Shown here: positions 10,540-20,485 of the stretch, piece after piece
Position numbering within the stretch: position 1 is the stretch's first letter
Layout: every line of letters begins with the position of its first letter
DNA from: Paragorgia papillata
Taxonomy: Eukaryota; Cnidaria; Anthozoa; Scleralcyonacea; Coralliidae
Reading direction: 5' to 3'
DNA: 64,000 bases
Assembly: GCA_035771165.1 (NCBI GenBank)
Contig: JAWNZC010000232.1
Span: forward strand, 1,790,001-1,854,000
Position numbers and translations under genes: made by a program
Notes under the pieces: generated by a model
Told to the model about the DNA's origin: nothing
Database searches by the model: none
The model's input: only the letters and a program-made list of their open reading frames with translations

Positions 10540-11235
10540 ACTAGTGCTATATGTGTTATAAGAACATTATCGAGTTAATCCAAAGTTAAATTATGTTTTA
10601 AGTTAAATCAAATTTCTTGGACTATTTAGTGTGTAAGAAAGATGTGTAATTTTATATATGTTAAATTTTATCTGAAGAGAAATTAATAAAAACATATGAG
10701 CAACATTATAATAGTTCTTTGTAGTTTATTTTTATATTATAACAAATTACAGTGTACATATTGACAGCTAATTATTTACATAAACAAATGTTTTTAAATA
10801 AACTGTCCTGCGTTTACCGTTTCTTCTAGCGCACCCACTTCTTATAGATAATGTTTGTTTCTCTGTTTTGCATAATATAACTCGACAAGACCCTTTATAC
10901 GAGAGTTGATAAGCGGTAACTTATACATTTAACATGTACCAAAGGAATATCAGAAAGACATACGCATTATTTGTAAATACTTTATTTAAATTCAGCATAG
11001 TACAGAAGATAATGTTTCAACGATTCAACAGCAACTTTAATTCTTATAATTGGTGTCATTCCAATACTAGGGCGTTTAGGTTGATTGTAGGAATACACTA
11101 GTTTTTTGTAATAATGGTTTCTTTCGTTTGATGAAATCTAAACATATATTCAAAATGCACAGTCCTATATAGCCTTTAATAAACCATTATCAGTATGTCT
11201 CAATGTCGCTTTTCTCAGGTATTCAGCACTTATTC
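10540..11235. other. Convergent 3' region of left arm
   Basis: AT-rich, about 700 bp, between the convergent HPSQ-motif and ATPase genes. AATAAA at about 10685 suits the plus-strand gene. Several of the arm-to-arm differences cluster in 10535-10660. No gene seen. Confidence 0.45.
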
Positions 11236-12048
11236 TTATACCCTGGGTTGATATACATAATGTGTATCAGTCGGAAATATCCCGGATCTTACTCGGATTT
11301 CATCGGGACATGTCGGCGTGAGATCGACAAACAGGTAAGAATATGGCTCTTTGGTTGCCATCTGGTAGGCTTGCTGGAAAAACTTTGTGTTGTCGGGATA
11401 CAACTGTTTGGCAAGATGAGTCACTTGACTTGCATCACGAACATTTTTTGTTAGGACAAAGTAACTAGCGTTGAGAGAGATGGTACGATGGTCTTTGCTT
11501 TGATGAAACAAATTTTGCACAATATAAATCACGCTGAGATTACCATGATGGGATTTCTTCGTGAACAGTTTGGCAATAATCGTATCTTTTTCACCCATCA
11601 TATCATCAATGATAAATAGATTTCTTATTTGGGGATTAATACTATCCAATATAAATTCGGATAAACCTTGCACAAACTGAATCCCAGGAATAAGAAGTTC
11701 CATTTTAGCAAACGTGTCTTGGTACTCAGAATAAAAATAAATTATATTTTCTGGGACAGGGTCGATCATGATTTGGGCGTTGGCTAATAATTCCTTGACA
11801 AAGGTTGTCTTCCCAGTCTTGGTCCCTCCAGAGACCAAGAGTCCAAAGGGATGTGTTAATTGTATGGAGTATGTCTTTTTGTTGTCTTGGTAATTCGATG
11901 CGTTTCCATCAAATGGAGAATACTTAAATGTAGAATCAGTAGACATCGTTTGTATTGGCCGATCTCCCCCATGCAGGACCTTTACGTGACGTTGTAAATT
12001 AAACTGTCTTGAAAAGCTCTTTCCGCAAATATTACAAGCGCTAGGCAT
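11236..12048 (-). CDS. C2H2-finger fused to A32-like/FtsK-HerA packaging-type ATPase (left arm)
   Basis: A 270 aa protein from the first ATG. Residues 5-26 form a C2H2 finger (C5, C8, H21, H26; spacing CX2CX12HX4H). A P-loop NTPase follows: Walker A GGTKTGKTT at 74-82, Walker B NLFIIDD at 143-149, and a sensor-like IVQNLFHQ with Gln near 178. The later RTISLN and LTKNVRD blocks are typical of DNA-packaging ATPases of the poxvirus A32/Polinton type as I know them. Such ATPases drive genome packaging into capsids. The finger could tether it to DNA; a finger in this position is not something I know as standard. The gene starts next to the palindrome centre and reads outward. The right-arm copy differs by one residue (Gln/Leu in the KFFxQAY segment). 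Complete and uninterrupted in both arms. Confidence 0.82.
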   Translation of the reverse strand: MPSACNICGKSFSRQFNLQRHVKVLHGGDRPIQTMSTDSTFKYSPFDGNASNYQDNKKTYSIQLTHPFGLLVSGGTKTGKTTFVKELLANAQIMIDPVPENIIYFYSEYQDTFAKMELLIPGIQFVQGLSEFILDSINPQIRNLFIIDDMMGEKDTIIAKLFTKKSHHGNLSVIYIVQNLFHQSKDHRTISLNASYFVLTKNVRDASQVTHLAKQLYPDNTKFFQQAYQMATKEPYSYLFVDLTPTCPDEIRVRSGIFPTDTHYVYQPRV

Positions 12049-12210
12049 GTTCACACAACAACTCTCAAACTACTTGTGAAAATTAATGTGAGAAAAGTAA
12101 GATTATATCCTTGGGTTTCTTCTCTAATGCATGTGGGGATACCAAAACGAACCAAGGCGCATGCATAGCTGGACGTCACTTGGACGTTACGTAGACGCCG
12201 CCTCCAAGGG

Positions 12211-12395
12211 ATTAACTCATGAGTAACTCGTGAGTAAATGAGTAACTACTCATGAGTAACTCATGAGTTACTCATTTACTCACGAGTTACTCATGAGTAA
12301 CTCATGAGTTACTCATTTACTCACGAGTTGCTCATTTACTCATGAGTAACTCGCGAGTTACTCACGAGTTACTCATGAGTTACTCATGAGTTAAT
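12211..12395. repeat. Centre of palindrome: array of short self-complementary units
   Basis: About 185 bp made almost wholly of ACTCATGAGTAACT, ACTCACGAGT and CATTTACTC units in both orientations. The large inverted symmetry holds only to about 12230 and from about 12376; the middle is not symmetric as a whole. The short palindromic words can form hairpins. It lies between the two divergent ATPase genes and so also holds both their promoters. Confidence 0.8.
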
Positions 12396-12557
12396 CCCTT
12401 GGAGGCGGCGTCTACGTAACGTCCAAGTGACGTCCAGCTATGCATGCGCCTTGGTTCGTTTTGGTATCCCCACATGCATTAGAGAAGAAACCCAAGGATA
12501 TAATCTTACTTTTCTCACATTAATTTTCACAAGTAGTTTGAGAGTTGTTGTGTGAAC

Positions 12558-13370
12558 ATGCCTAGCGCTTGTAATATTTGCGGAAAGAGCTTTTCAAGAC
12601 AGTTTAATTTACAACGTCACGTAAAGGTCCTGCATGGGGGAGATCGGCCAATACAAACGATGTCTACTGATTCTACATTTAAGTATTCTCCATTTGATGG
12701 AAACGCATCGAATTACCAAGACAACAAAAAGACATACTCCATACAATTAACACATCCCTTTGGACTCTTGGTCTCTGGAGGGACCAAGACTGGGAAGACA
12801 ACCTTTGTCAAGGAATTATTAGCCAACGCCCAAATCATGATCGACCCTGTCCCAGAAAATATAATTTATTTTTATTCTGAGTACCAAGACACGTTTGCCA
12901 AAATGGAACTTCTTATTCCTGGGATTCAGTTTGTGCAAGGTTTATCCGAATTTATATTGGATAGTATTAATCCCCAAATAAGAAATCTATTTATCATTGA
13001 TGATATGATGGGTGAAAAAGATACGATTATTGCCAAACTGTTCACGAAGAAATCCCATCATGGTAATCTCAGCGTGATTTATATTGTGCAAAATTTGTTT
13101 CATCAAAGCAAAGACCATCGTACCATCTCTCTCAACGCTAGTTACTTTGTCCTAACAAAAAATGTTCGTGATGCAAGTCAAGTGACTCATCTTGCCAAAC
13201 AGTTGTATCCCGACAACACAAAGTTTTTCCTGCAAGCCTACCAGATGGCAACCAAAGAGCCATATTCTTACCTGTTTGTCGATCTCACGCCGACATGTCC
13301 CGATGAAATCCGAGTAAGATCCGGGATATTTCCGACTGATACACATTATGTATATCAACCCAGGGTATAA
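12558..13370 (+). CDS. C2H2-finger/packaging-type ATPase (right arm)
   Basis: Mirror copy of 11236-12048, with the same length, finger (C5, C8, H21, H26), Walker A (74-82) and Walker B (143-149). The one protein difference I find is Leu for Gln in the KFFxQAYQMATKEPY segment near the C terminus; it does not touch a catalytic motif. The two ATPase genes diverge from the repeat array at the centre. Confidence 0.82.
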   Translation: MPSACNICGKSFSRQFNLQRHVKVLHGGDRPIQTMSTDSTFKYSPFDGNASNYQDNKKTYSIQLTHPFGLLVSGGTKTGKTTFVKELLANAQIMIDPVPENIIYFYSEYQDTFAKMELLIPGIQFVQGLSEFILDSINPQIRNLFIIDDMMGEKDTIIAKLFTKKSHHGNLSVIYIVQNLFHQSKDHRTISLNASYFVLTKNVRDASQVTHLAKQLYPDNTKFFLQAYQMATKEPYSYLFVDLTPTCPDEIRVRSGIFPTDTHYVYQPRV

Positions 13371-14120
13371 GAATAAGTGCTGAATACCTGAGAAAAGCGA
13401 CATTGAGACATACTGATAATGGTTTATTAAAGGCTATATAGGACTGTGCATTTTGAATATATGTTTAGATTTCATCAAACGAAAGAAACCATTATTACAA
13501 AAAACTAGTGTATTCCTACAATCAACCTAAACGCCCTAGTATTGGAATGACACCAATTATAAGAATTAAAGTTGCTGTTGAATCGTTGAAACATTATCTT
13601 CTGTACTATGCTGAATTTAAATAAAGTATTTACAAATAATGCGTATGTCTTTCTGATATTCCTTTGGTACATGTTAAATGTATAAGTTACCGCTTATCAA
13701 CTCTCGTATAAAGGGTCTTGTCGAGTTATATTATGCAAAACAGAGAAACAAACATTATCTATAAGAAGTGGGTGCGCTAGAAGAAACGGTAAACGCAGGA
13801 CAGTTTATTTAAAAACATTTGTTTATGTAAATAATTAGCTGTCAATATGTACACTGTAATTTGTTATAATATAAAAATAAACTACAAAGAACTATTATAA
13901 TGTTGCTCATATGTTTTTATTAATTTCTCTTCAGATAAAATTTCACATATATAAAATTACACATCTTTCTTACACACTAAATAGTCCAAGAAATTTTATT
14001 TAACTTAAAACATAATTTAACTTTTGATTAACTCGATAATGTTCTTATAACACATATAGCATTAGTTCACATATAGTTCAGATTGCTTTTCGTCGTTAAG
14101 TTTCTAGACTTTTCAAGAAG
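13371..14120. other. Convergent 3' region of right arm
   Basis: Mirror of 10486-11235. Contains AATAAA-like words for both flanking genes and several single-base differences from the left arm. No gene. Confidence 0.45.
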
Positions 14121-14567
14121 TTACTCCTCGTAAGCCTCCCGAGGATTCTTTATCGTACTCGTAAATTTTACACCAGTGTCTTTTACTTGGTACAGATACT
14201 TTAATGGACAGCTAAACAGAACAGATATAGAAAGAATATTTGGCGAGTCGTCAATTTCCACCGGCACAACCACTGTCTCTGTAGCGTCTTGAGAGTATTT
14301 ATTATTGTCTCTTTGGTTTCGTAATTTCAACGCCTGCATCGCTTCGTTGAACTCTATCCAGATACGTTCGTCGACGTTTGTCCTGGTCTCTTCGTAGCAC
14401 GATCTCCATTGCTCATCATCTGTTAGGCAACTGTGTTGTTTCTGACTAGGATGGCTAGTCCTACAACCGTAGCATTTTTCATGACAAAGCTTCGAATATT
14501 CTTCCCACAAAGTTTCATTGTAAATAGCTTCGAACATTGAAAACAATTTTTCATATAAACCCTCCAT
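14121..14567 (-). CDS. Cys/His-rich HPSQ-motif protein (right arm)
   Basis: Mirror copy of 10039-10485, with identical Cys/His cluster and identical TAA stop. Two residue changes relative to the left arm: Arg for Thr in the QxDNNKYS segment and Arg for Leu in NPxEAYEE. The frame after the stop again stays open and resembles the GRF-protein tail. Confidence 0.7.
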   Translation of the reverse strand: MEGLYEKLFSMFEAIYNETLWEEYSKLCHEKCYGCRTSHPSQKQHSCLTDDEQWRSCYEETRTNVDERIWIEFNEAMQALKLRNQRDNNKYSQDATETVVVPVEIDDSPNILSISVLFSCPLKYLYQVKDTGVKFTSTIKNPREAYEE

Positions 14568-14992
14568 CTCTGCGGTCTTACTCCAACAGCAAATAGCAAG
14601 CAAATGATACGCCGAGAAAACCGACGCCGTGAATAAGCATATTAATTAGGATTTCTTTGTCTAAGCTCTGACGTCGCCCAAACTCGCGCAGACACGTTCT
14701 TTTGTTTAAATTGCTAATGAGTCATTAACACCAATAGTGTACATGGACTTAAACATTACACTCAGCCATTCTATAGACAAATAATATTTCGTCTGTACCT
14801 TACGCTCTTACAGTTTCTCGATTCAATTCCTCATACTCGCGACTTCTCGATTGACTTTACGAGTACGGCAAACCGTTCCGTGTTTACACAACGATTTTGA
14901 ACTTTCGAAGACATCTCCTCAATCTAAGTATTAGTAATCAATGGTTACTGCTTGTTGTCAACAAAGGTTTAGTTGTTGCGGTGTTTTTCTTC

Positions 14993-15169
14993 ATGATGAG
15001 TGAAGAAGAAAATAAAGAATGGAGACGAGCGATAAACCTTCGAATTTACCTACGGGATCATCAGCTTATAGAAAACCGCAGGGACGAAGATTTAAACACA
15101 CAATTACTTCGAGCATATACACTCTTAAAACTAAAGAAAAGAAAGACACTACAGAAAATGGTCATATAA
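14993..15169 (+). CDS. Small charged ORF, 58 aa (right arm)
   Basis: Mirror copy of 9437-9613 with the same protein and the same TAA at the end. See that entry for the interrupted-frame argument. Confidence 0.4.
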   Translation: MMSEEENKEWRRAINLRIYLRDHQLIENRRDEDLNTQLLRAYTLLKLKKRKTLQKMVI

Positions 15170-15403
15170 AGTGAAGACAAAGTGATAGAGCCTTGGTGTC
15201 TGAATGAAAAGCAGACATTTGAAAAACGGTGCTCTTATCGTAACGATAAAATATCATATTGGTTAACAATTTATGCTAATATGCAACTGGAGAAAAGAAG
15301 GAAAAGAAGAGAATCTACGCTAGTACGATTTCCCGAGGCTTATATCCAGTGGATATTCGAACAGTCAAAGGATATGTTATACGAAGAGACTAAGCAGTTT
15401 TAG
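15170..15403 (+). pseudogene. Downstream half of interrupted small ORF (right arm)
   Basis: Mirror copy of 9203-9436. It begins directly after the TAA in the same frame, again without ATG. One base differs from the left arm just after the stop. Confidence 0.45.
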
Positions 15404-15524
15404 ATATGTTAATCATTTAATCGAAACAGAAACATTAGTGCTTATACAAACTTTTGAAAGAAAGTGTTTCAATATCTTTCGAACAGCTTACCGAACGGTT
15501 TCTTCATTGTTGGCATCATTTACT

Positions 15525-15737
15525 CTATCCAGCTAAGGTTAAGGGGAAGCTAGAATCATTTACACACTCTTCGCTTGCCAAACTAACAACAGGACTGTCT
15601 CCAACAGGTTGATTAACTGTGTTTTCTTCAAATACGATAACACTTTCGACTATGCTTTGATTTTTTGGACCAAGAAATAAATATTTTAAACTGAATACTT
15701 TGAATTCTGCCTTATGAGACGACGCGACGCTGTACAT
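15525..15737 (-). CDS. Small hypothetical ORF, 70 aa (right arm)
   Basis: Mirror copy of 8869-9081 with one residue changed (Leu for Val, third from the end). No recognised domain. Confidence 0.3.
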   Translation of the reverse strand: MYSVASSHKAEFKVFSLKYLFLGPKNQSIVESVIVFEENTVNQPVGDSPVVSLASEECVNDSSFPLTLAG

Positions 15738-16278
15738 TCTCCATGGTAACGCCCCCGCTAATCATATTTTGGCCTGAACATGCCCACACATTAATACCCC
15801 TTGTTATCCACACACAACTCATGACATCCCCTAAAATGAATTAAATATTCTACTTATATGCAAATCTGGTTATGTTTTGGGCATTAGTAACTTTAATGAC
15901 TTTTCCCTTTTGTGTTCTGCACGTGCGAAAATCTTATAACATACTAAATCATAGCGACGAATTATTTAACCTAGCAACGCTTTCAAAGTAATAAATCGCT
16001 TTGCCTTTAGTTCATATTTCGACACTTAAAATCGTTCTTTTCACGACTTCTCGAAGTGATTCCTCATTCTATCTTCCTACAATTTCCTCGCTCATGAACT
16101 AGGGTTTACCTCCGAACAAAAAAATGGAACGTATTGCTCAACAACTATTAGCCTTATATAAGACAAAACACAACATTTATAACCAAAGTTGGAGATAAAT
16201 GAATCACGAAAAAAAAAAAAAGTCAGGTATAAACATATATTTATTAGATAGATAATTAGAATACAAAATTATACATGT

Positions 16279-16911
16279 TCAGCAAATGTTCAGTTTTTCC
16301 AAGTCTATAGTCAAGTCATTTACCGACTTTTGAAAAAGGTACTCTTCGTAGGCTTTCTTATGATCAGTTTCATGGCTCGTGAATGTCTCTCCAGTCTTTT
16401 TGACTGTATATCTGTAAGATGGTGGCATACTAAACAGAACAGTGGAAAATGGTTCAAGGGGATCTTCTTCCGGTTTCCATTCGAAAAAGTCACAGCAGTT
16501 TTCTCTCTCGTGGGGACACAAGTAAAATAATCGACCTTGATTAGGACCTTCTTTCTTGACTTTGCTAGTACGACAAATCAGACCATGTCGACATATTGGT
16601 TTGATACCCTCGAAGACATCAGCCCATTGCCAAAACGAACAGGGATTTCCTCGTGCGGAGCAAACAAAGTATGGTCTCCCGTAACTTTCCTTCATCTTAT
16701 CTTTAACCATTCGCATCTGTGCTAGTCGTCCATGGCCATGGCACCTTGGATGTATACATTCACTTTCATGAAAGGAGGCTACGGCTTTTCCAAACATGTA
16801 GCAATCTTCTTCTGGGCAAAAGAACTCACAACTAGGTTTCTGTCCACAGAACCAAAAGGTGCCATTCCTTGTTGTTGAGACAGACGCAGATTCACCATGT
16901 AGACATTCCAT
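16279..16911 (-). CDS. Triple GRF-type zinc finger protein (right arm)
   Basis: Mirror copy of 7694-8326, with the same 210 aa and the same three fingers (C3/H5/C22/C28, C57/H60/C84/C91, C107/H109/C132/C140) and tail. I found no residue difference from the left copy. Mirror TATA box at about 16970-16975. Confidence 0.85.
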   Translation of the reverse strand: MECLHGESASVSTTRNGTFWFCGQKPSCEFFCPEEDCYMFGKAVASFHESECIHPRCHGHGRLAQMRMVKDKMKESYGRPYFVCSARGNPCSFWQWADVFEGIKPICRHGLICRTSKVKKEGPNQGRLFYLCPHERENCCDFFEWKPEEDPLEPFSTVLFSMPPSYRYTVKKTGETFTSHETDHKKAYEEYLFQKSVNDLTIDLEKLNIC

Positions 16912-17141
16912 TGTAACGATGTTGTACTTAACCAGAGCCACGAGTGAAGCAACTCAAGTAACCCTGGGTTTATATCACCCACTCTATGTTTGCTAATTAC
17001 TTCCGGGCGTCACACCGTGCATCACACCGTGCATCACAGCGGGCGTCACACCGGACGTCACACCGGGCGTCACACTGAATATTTAATGAGGCGGCATCCC
17101 TTTGTGCCGCTATATGGGGGGGGGGGTTATCTACTGGTGAG

Positions 17142-17418
17142 TCTTAATTTATTTGCAATTTAAATCATCACACTTATGTTTCTGTAGAACACCCGTCGGC
17201 CCATGACCATTTTGAAACCTTACAGTTACACGAATTACCTTACACATAAGCATTAACAATTGCTCTAAATATGTCATAATATGTTCCATACAGAATTTAC
17301 TCAACGGAGGGGGTCAAACTAAACTAAAAAATTTCCGACCAAATTTGAAAATTTCCGGTCAAATTTCATTTCGCTCGGAAGTTTTGCCGGACAAATTTTA
17401 AAATTATTTCAGGCTCTG
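17142..17418. mobile_element. Right half of the interrupted hAT-like MITE
   Basis: Contains TTTCCGACCAAATTTG and CCGGACAAATTTT, matching the left half at about 7230-7300, and ends TTATTTCAGGCTCTG. It is continuous with 7196-7467 once the palindromic element is removed. Confidence 0.65.
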
Positions 17419-17549
17419 TAACCCGGTCTCATGTGAACAGCCCCTTAGTCACACGGCTTATGGCTAACAACTCACTGGAAGTATGAATATCAGTGGAAGA
17501 AAAAAGTGAAAATATGTAAGATTGTGACACCCAGATAGACTATACCTAT

Positions 17550-18033
17550 CACGGGTACACGCGTAAAAATCTCGCAAGTTGTTACAGCATTGTTGCCTGA
17601 ACAATGCTGTAACAACTTGTTGACATATGTGAACAACATTGATAAATGAACAACATTGTTCATCATTGTTTCAACAAGTTGTTACAGCTTGATGAAACAA
17701 CAACCGTTGTTCACGCATGTTGGAACAACCCAAGAACGTGTTGATACATCAACCATGTTCACCATTGTTGTTCATCGTTGTTATTTCGTCATGCCGTTAC
17801 AACATGTTGTATCATGTGCGAACAACGTTGTTGGCTATAAAAAATGTGCTGTTGCAACAACTTGTTCATGACTGTTGATTTATCCGTGAACAAGTTGTTC
17901 GAACCATAAGTGAACAACTTGTTGACAACTTGTTCACGGGGTGCAGCACAACATTGTTCACGGCGAGCAGCACAACATTGTTCACGCCTGTTGACAACCG
18001 TGAACAAGTTGTGCGTTTTTACGCGTGTAGCCC
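17550..18033. mobile_element. Inverted-repeat MITE made of GTTGTTCAC units
   Basis: The ends carry ACACGCGTAAAAATCTC and GTTTTTACGCGTGTAG in inverted orientation. The interior has many copies of CAACAAGTTGTTCACG and its complement. Any open frames here are by-products of the repeat. Confidence 0.55.
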
Positions 18034-18284
18034 GAGTAATAACAGTAGCATAATTTTTTCTAAAACTGACTATACTCACACAAAGTTTTTCAATCAACCC
18101 AGTTTCCCTCGACCTACAATGAAATATAAGAGAAAGTCAATTCTTGATAGTGTAGTGAATTAATGGACTTTTAGTCTTTGAACAATGACGAGTGATGAAA
18201 AAACGGTTTGATGTTAGTCGTCAGTTAAGTCTTTAGTTTGATCACTTTTAATCTTTATCACTGTTTTAAATACTTATACCCTTA

Positions 18285-19093
18285 AAGTGTCACCAAGACG
18301 AAAAAATCGTCAGTCTTTTTTCTGATCTTATCATAAAGTACACTTAAAATGAGGGTGAACGGCGTTTGTGGTTTGTCAATATCTCATCTCGTTCAAGATA
18401 TATTCACGTTTTGAGAATATGCAAATTGATGGCTGATGACGTCATTTACTCCAAACGAGCGAAATGAAAATCGTAAAATAAGGAATATCTCTGGAAATAA
18501 ACAATAGAACGTGCTTAAACTGTGTATGCTTATAGTATCTAATAAAATACACTTCTCTGTGGAACTTTTGTGATTGCCATGGTAAGAGCATGCTCTCAGG
18601 TTACTCTAAACCTTAAAAAGGGAGTTATCATTTTTGCCTCATTGTTTAAAAATAGAAAGATTTAAACGTTTGAATTACAATGCCTACATAAGCCCTAATC
18701 GTCACATTTATTCGCTGGAGTAAACGCTACTTGATTGCCGATAAATAAGAAAATTTAATTTTATCATTGGATGGGGCCAGGAACCAGCAGTTTCCACGAA
18801 AACAACTAAAGTTCCACAGTGAAACGTATTTTATTTAATACTATAAGCATGCAAAATTTGAGCACTTTCTATTGTTTATTTCTAGAGATATTCCTAATTT
18901 TACGATTTTCATTTCGCTCGTTTGGAGAAAAAGACGTCATCAGCCATATAATTTGCATATTTCAAAAATGTGAGTATCTCTTGAACGAGATGAGATATTT
19001 ACAAACCACAAACGCCGTTCATCCTCACTTTAAATCTACTTTATGATTATATCAGAAAAAGACTGACGATTTTTCGTCTTAGTGACACTTTAA
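18285..19093. mobile_element. MITE with about 300 bp inverted arms
   Basis: TTAAAGTGTCACCAAGACG at the left is inverted at the right (CGTCTTAGTGACACTTTAA). Complementarity continues through the CATCTCGTTCAAGATAT and GACGTCAT segments to about 18580 and from about 18795. Non-coding. Confidence 0.7.
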
Positions 19094-19560
19094 AAGGGGA
19101 TTGGCATTAAAAATTAAGTTTGTCTAATTTGAAAGAACTCATAAAATTGTAATAGAAGATCCTTTACAACTTTTTCGTATCTTTCTGCGTTTTCAAGATA
19201 TTTCAATTTGTTTGATATGTAAATGAGATGGTCTCTGACGTCAGGTGTGGGGTAAAATATTTTCATTCAGAGCAAAATCACTTACATATCTAACATGAAA
19301 TGTTCAACGTCGCAAGGAGTTTTTATGTGCACAGTTTCAAATGATTTCGCTGAACAAACTTAGAGATATAACTGGTTTTGCTACATGTGAAAATATTTTA
19401 CCCCACACCTGACGTCAGAGACCATCTCATTTACATATTAAACAAATTGAAATATCTTGAAAACGCAGAAAGATACGAAAAAGTTGTAAAGGATCTTCTA
19501 TTACAATTTTATGAGTTCTTTCAAATTAGACAAACTTAATATTTGTTGCCAATGTCCTTT
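19092..19560. mobile_element. MITE with about 165 bp inverted arms
   Basis: Abuts the previous element. The left arm (AAGTTTGTCTAATTTGAAAG onward) is inverted at the right end. Both arms carry TCTGACGTCAGGTGTGG next to the loop. A solo arm lies at 836-1016. Confidence 0.7.
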
Positions 19561-19996
19561 AATTAATAAAGTTTGTAAACCACGTTTACAACAATAATAT
19601 GCGAATTTCAGGGTATTGCACACACATCATTTTGCAAAGGAATTGGCAGGCTCTTGGTGGGCTCCCCACAAAGTAAGCAATGGCAAACAGACTTGCTAGT
19701 GAGCCAAATTTGTTGATTTTAAATACTAATGTTTACTTTGAATGGAGCTTGACAGTTTTTTTTGAAAAATGATGGGAACCTAATACTGTGAAACTCGCCT
19801 ATTGTGAAATGAATGCTTTTAACATAAGCCCTTAGCATCATACCTTCCCAAATTAAAACTATCCATCACTTTTGCATCTTTACTAGTTCTCGGACTTGAA
19901 AAATAATAGTCCTTGTTCCGAAACTCCCGAGAGCCAGAATTTTGTAGTGTATGCTCCTAAAAGCAGTAATTTGGTGAAGAAAATTAAAGAGATGTC

Positions 19997-20485
19997 ACTT
20001 GTTAACTCATTGCTGTCTAGGATGGCTGAGGGTTCTCTCTTTGATGAGTAAAATCATCTGGTGTTAAACACAGTAAAACAATAAAGGGACCATTTTTGAC
20101 CAGCTCAGGCAGGAATGGGTAAATCACTTGTTAACTCATTGCTGTCTAGGATGTCTGCGGGTTCTCTCTTTGATGAATAAAATCATCTGGTGTTAGACAC
20201 AGTAAAACAATAAAGGAACCATTTTTGACCAGCTCAGGCAGGAATGGGTTAATCACTTGTTAACTCATTGCTACCTAGGATGGCTGAGGGTTCTCTCTTT
20301 GGTGAGTAAAATCATCTGGTGTTAGACAGAGTAATTAAAACAATAAAGGAACCATTTTTGACCAGCTCAGGCAGGAATGGGTTAATCACTTGTTAACTCA
20401 TTGCTGCCTAGGATGTCTGAAGTTTCTCTCTTTGATGAGTAAAATCATCTGGTGTTAGACACAGTAAAACAATAAAGGGAAATAA
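19997..20485. repeat. Tandem repeat, about 125-130 bp unit, four copies
   Basis: Units contain TTAACTCATTGCTG, GGTTCTCTCTTTGATGAGTA, ATCATCTGGTGTTAGACAC and CAGCTCAGGCAGGAATGGG. Reverse-complement copies occur at about 23925-24055, 24600-24800 and 24930-25025, so it is a dispersed family as well as a local array. Confidence 0.75.

Larger units (their letters stand above)
7468..17135. mobile_element. Palindromic Polinton/Maverick-type element with 4.7 kb inverted arms
   Basis: The two arms (about 7468-12230 and 12376-17135) are inverted copies of each other. The element starts AGTAGATAAC and ends GTTATCTACT. GGTGAG lies directly outside both ends (7462-7467 and 17136-17141). A 6 bp duplication with 5'-AG/CT-3' ends is the known hallmark of Polinton integration. 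Each arm carries a packaging-type ATPase, a triple GRF-finger protein, a Cys/His protein and small ORFs. No DNA polymerase B, integrase, protease or capsid gene was seen, so the element is non-autonomous. By eye the arms differ at about a dozen positions plus three length changes (C14/G11 run, T14/A13 run, one C near 7602). That divergence argues against one arm being a simple computational copy of the other. A fold-back assembly artefact would not explain the perfect target duplication, but long reads are needed. Confidence 0.85.
7196..17418. mobile_element. hAT-like MITE split by a Polinton-type insertion
   Basis: The ends CAGAGCCTGAAATAA (7196) and TTATTTCAGGCTCTG (to 17418) are exact inverted copies. 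TAACC directly flanks both ends (7191-7195, 17419-17423). Removing the palindromic element (7468-17135) and one copy of its GGTGAG target leaves about 550 bp rich in TTTCCGACCAAAT. The ends resemble CAGGGCTC-type hAT termini, and two other elements in this window also have 5 bp duplications. hAT membership is inferred from ends only. Confidence 0.7.

Noticed and set aside
12211..12395. CRISPR-like array
   Set aside because: Units are short, self-complementary and contiguous, with no unique spacers, and the genome is animal.
7468..17135. Pure fold-back assembly artefact
   Set aside because: Arms differ at a dozen or more positions, flanks are distinct, and an exact 6 bp duplication plus AG/CT ends mark real insertion borders. 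Not fully excluded without long reads.
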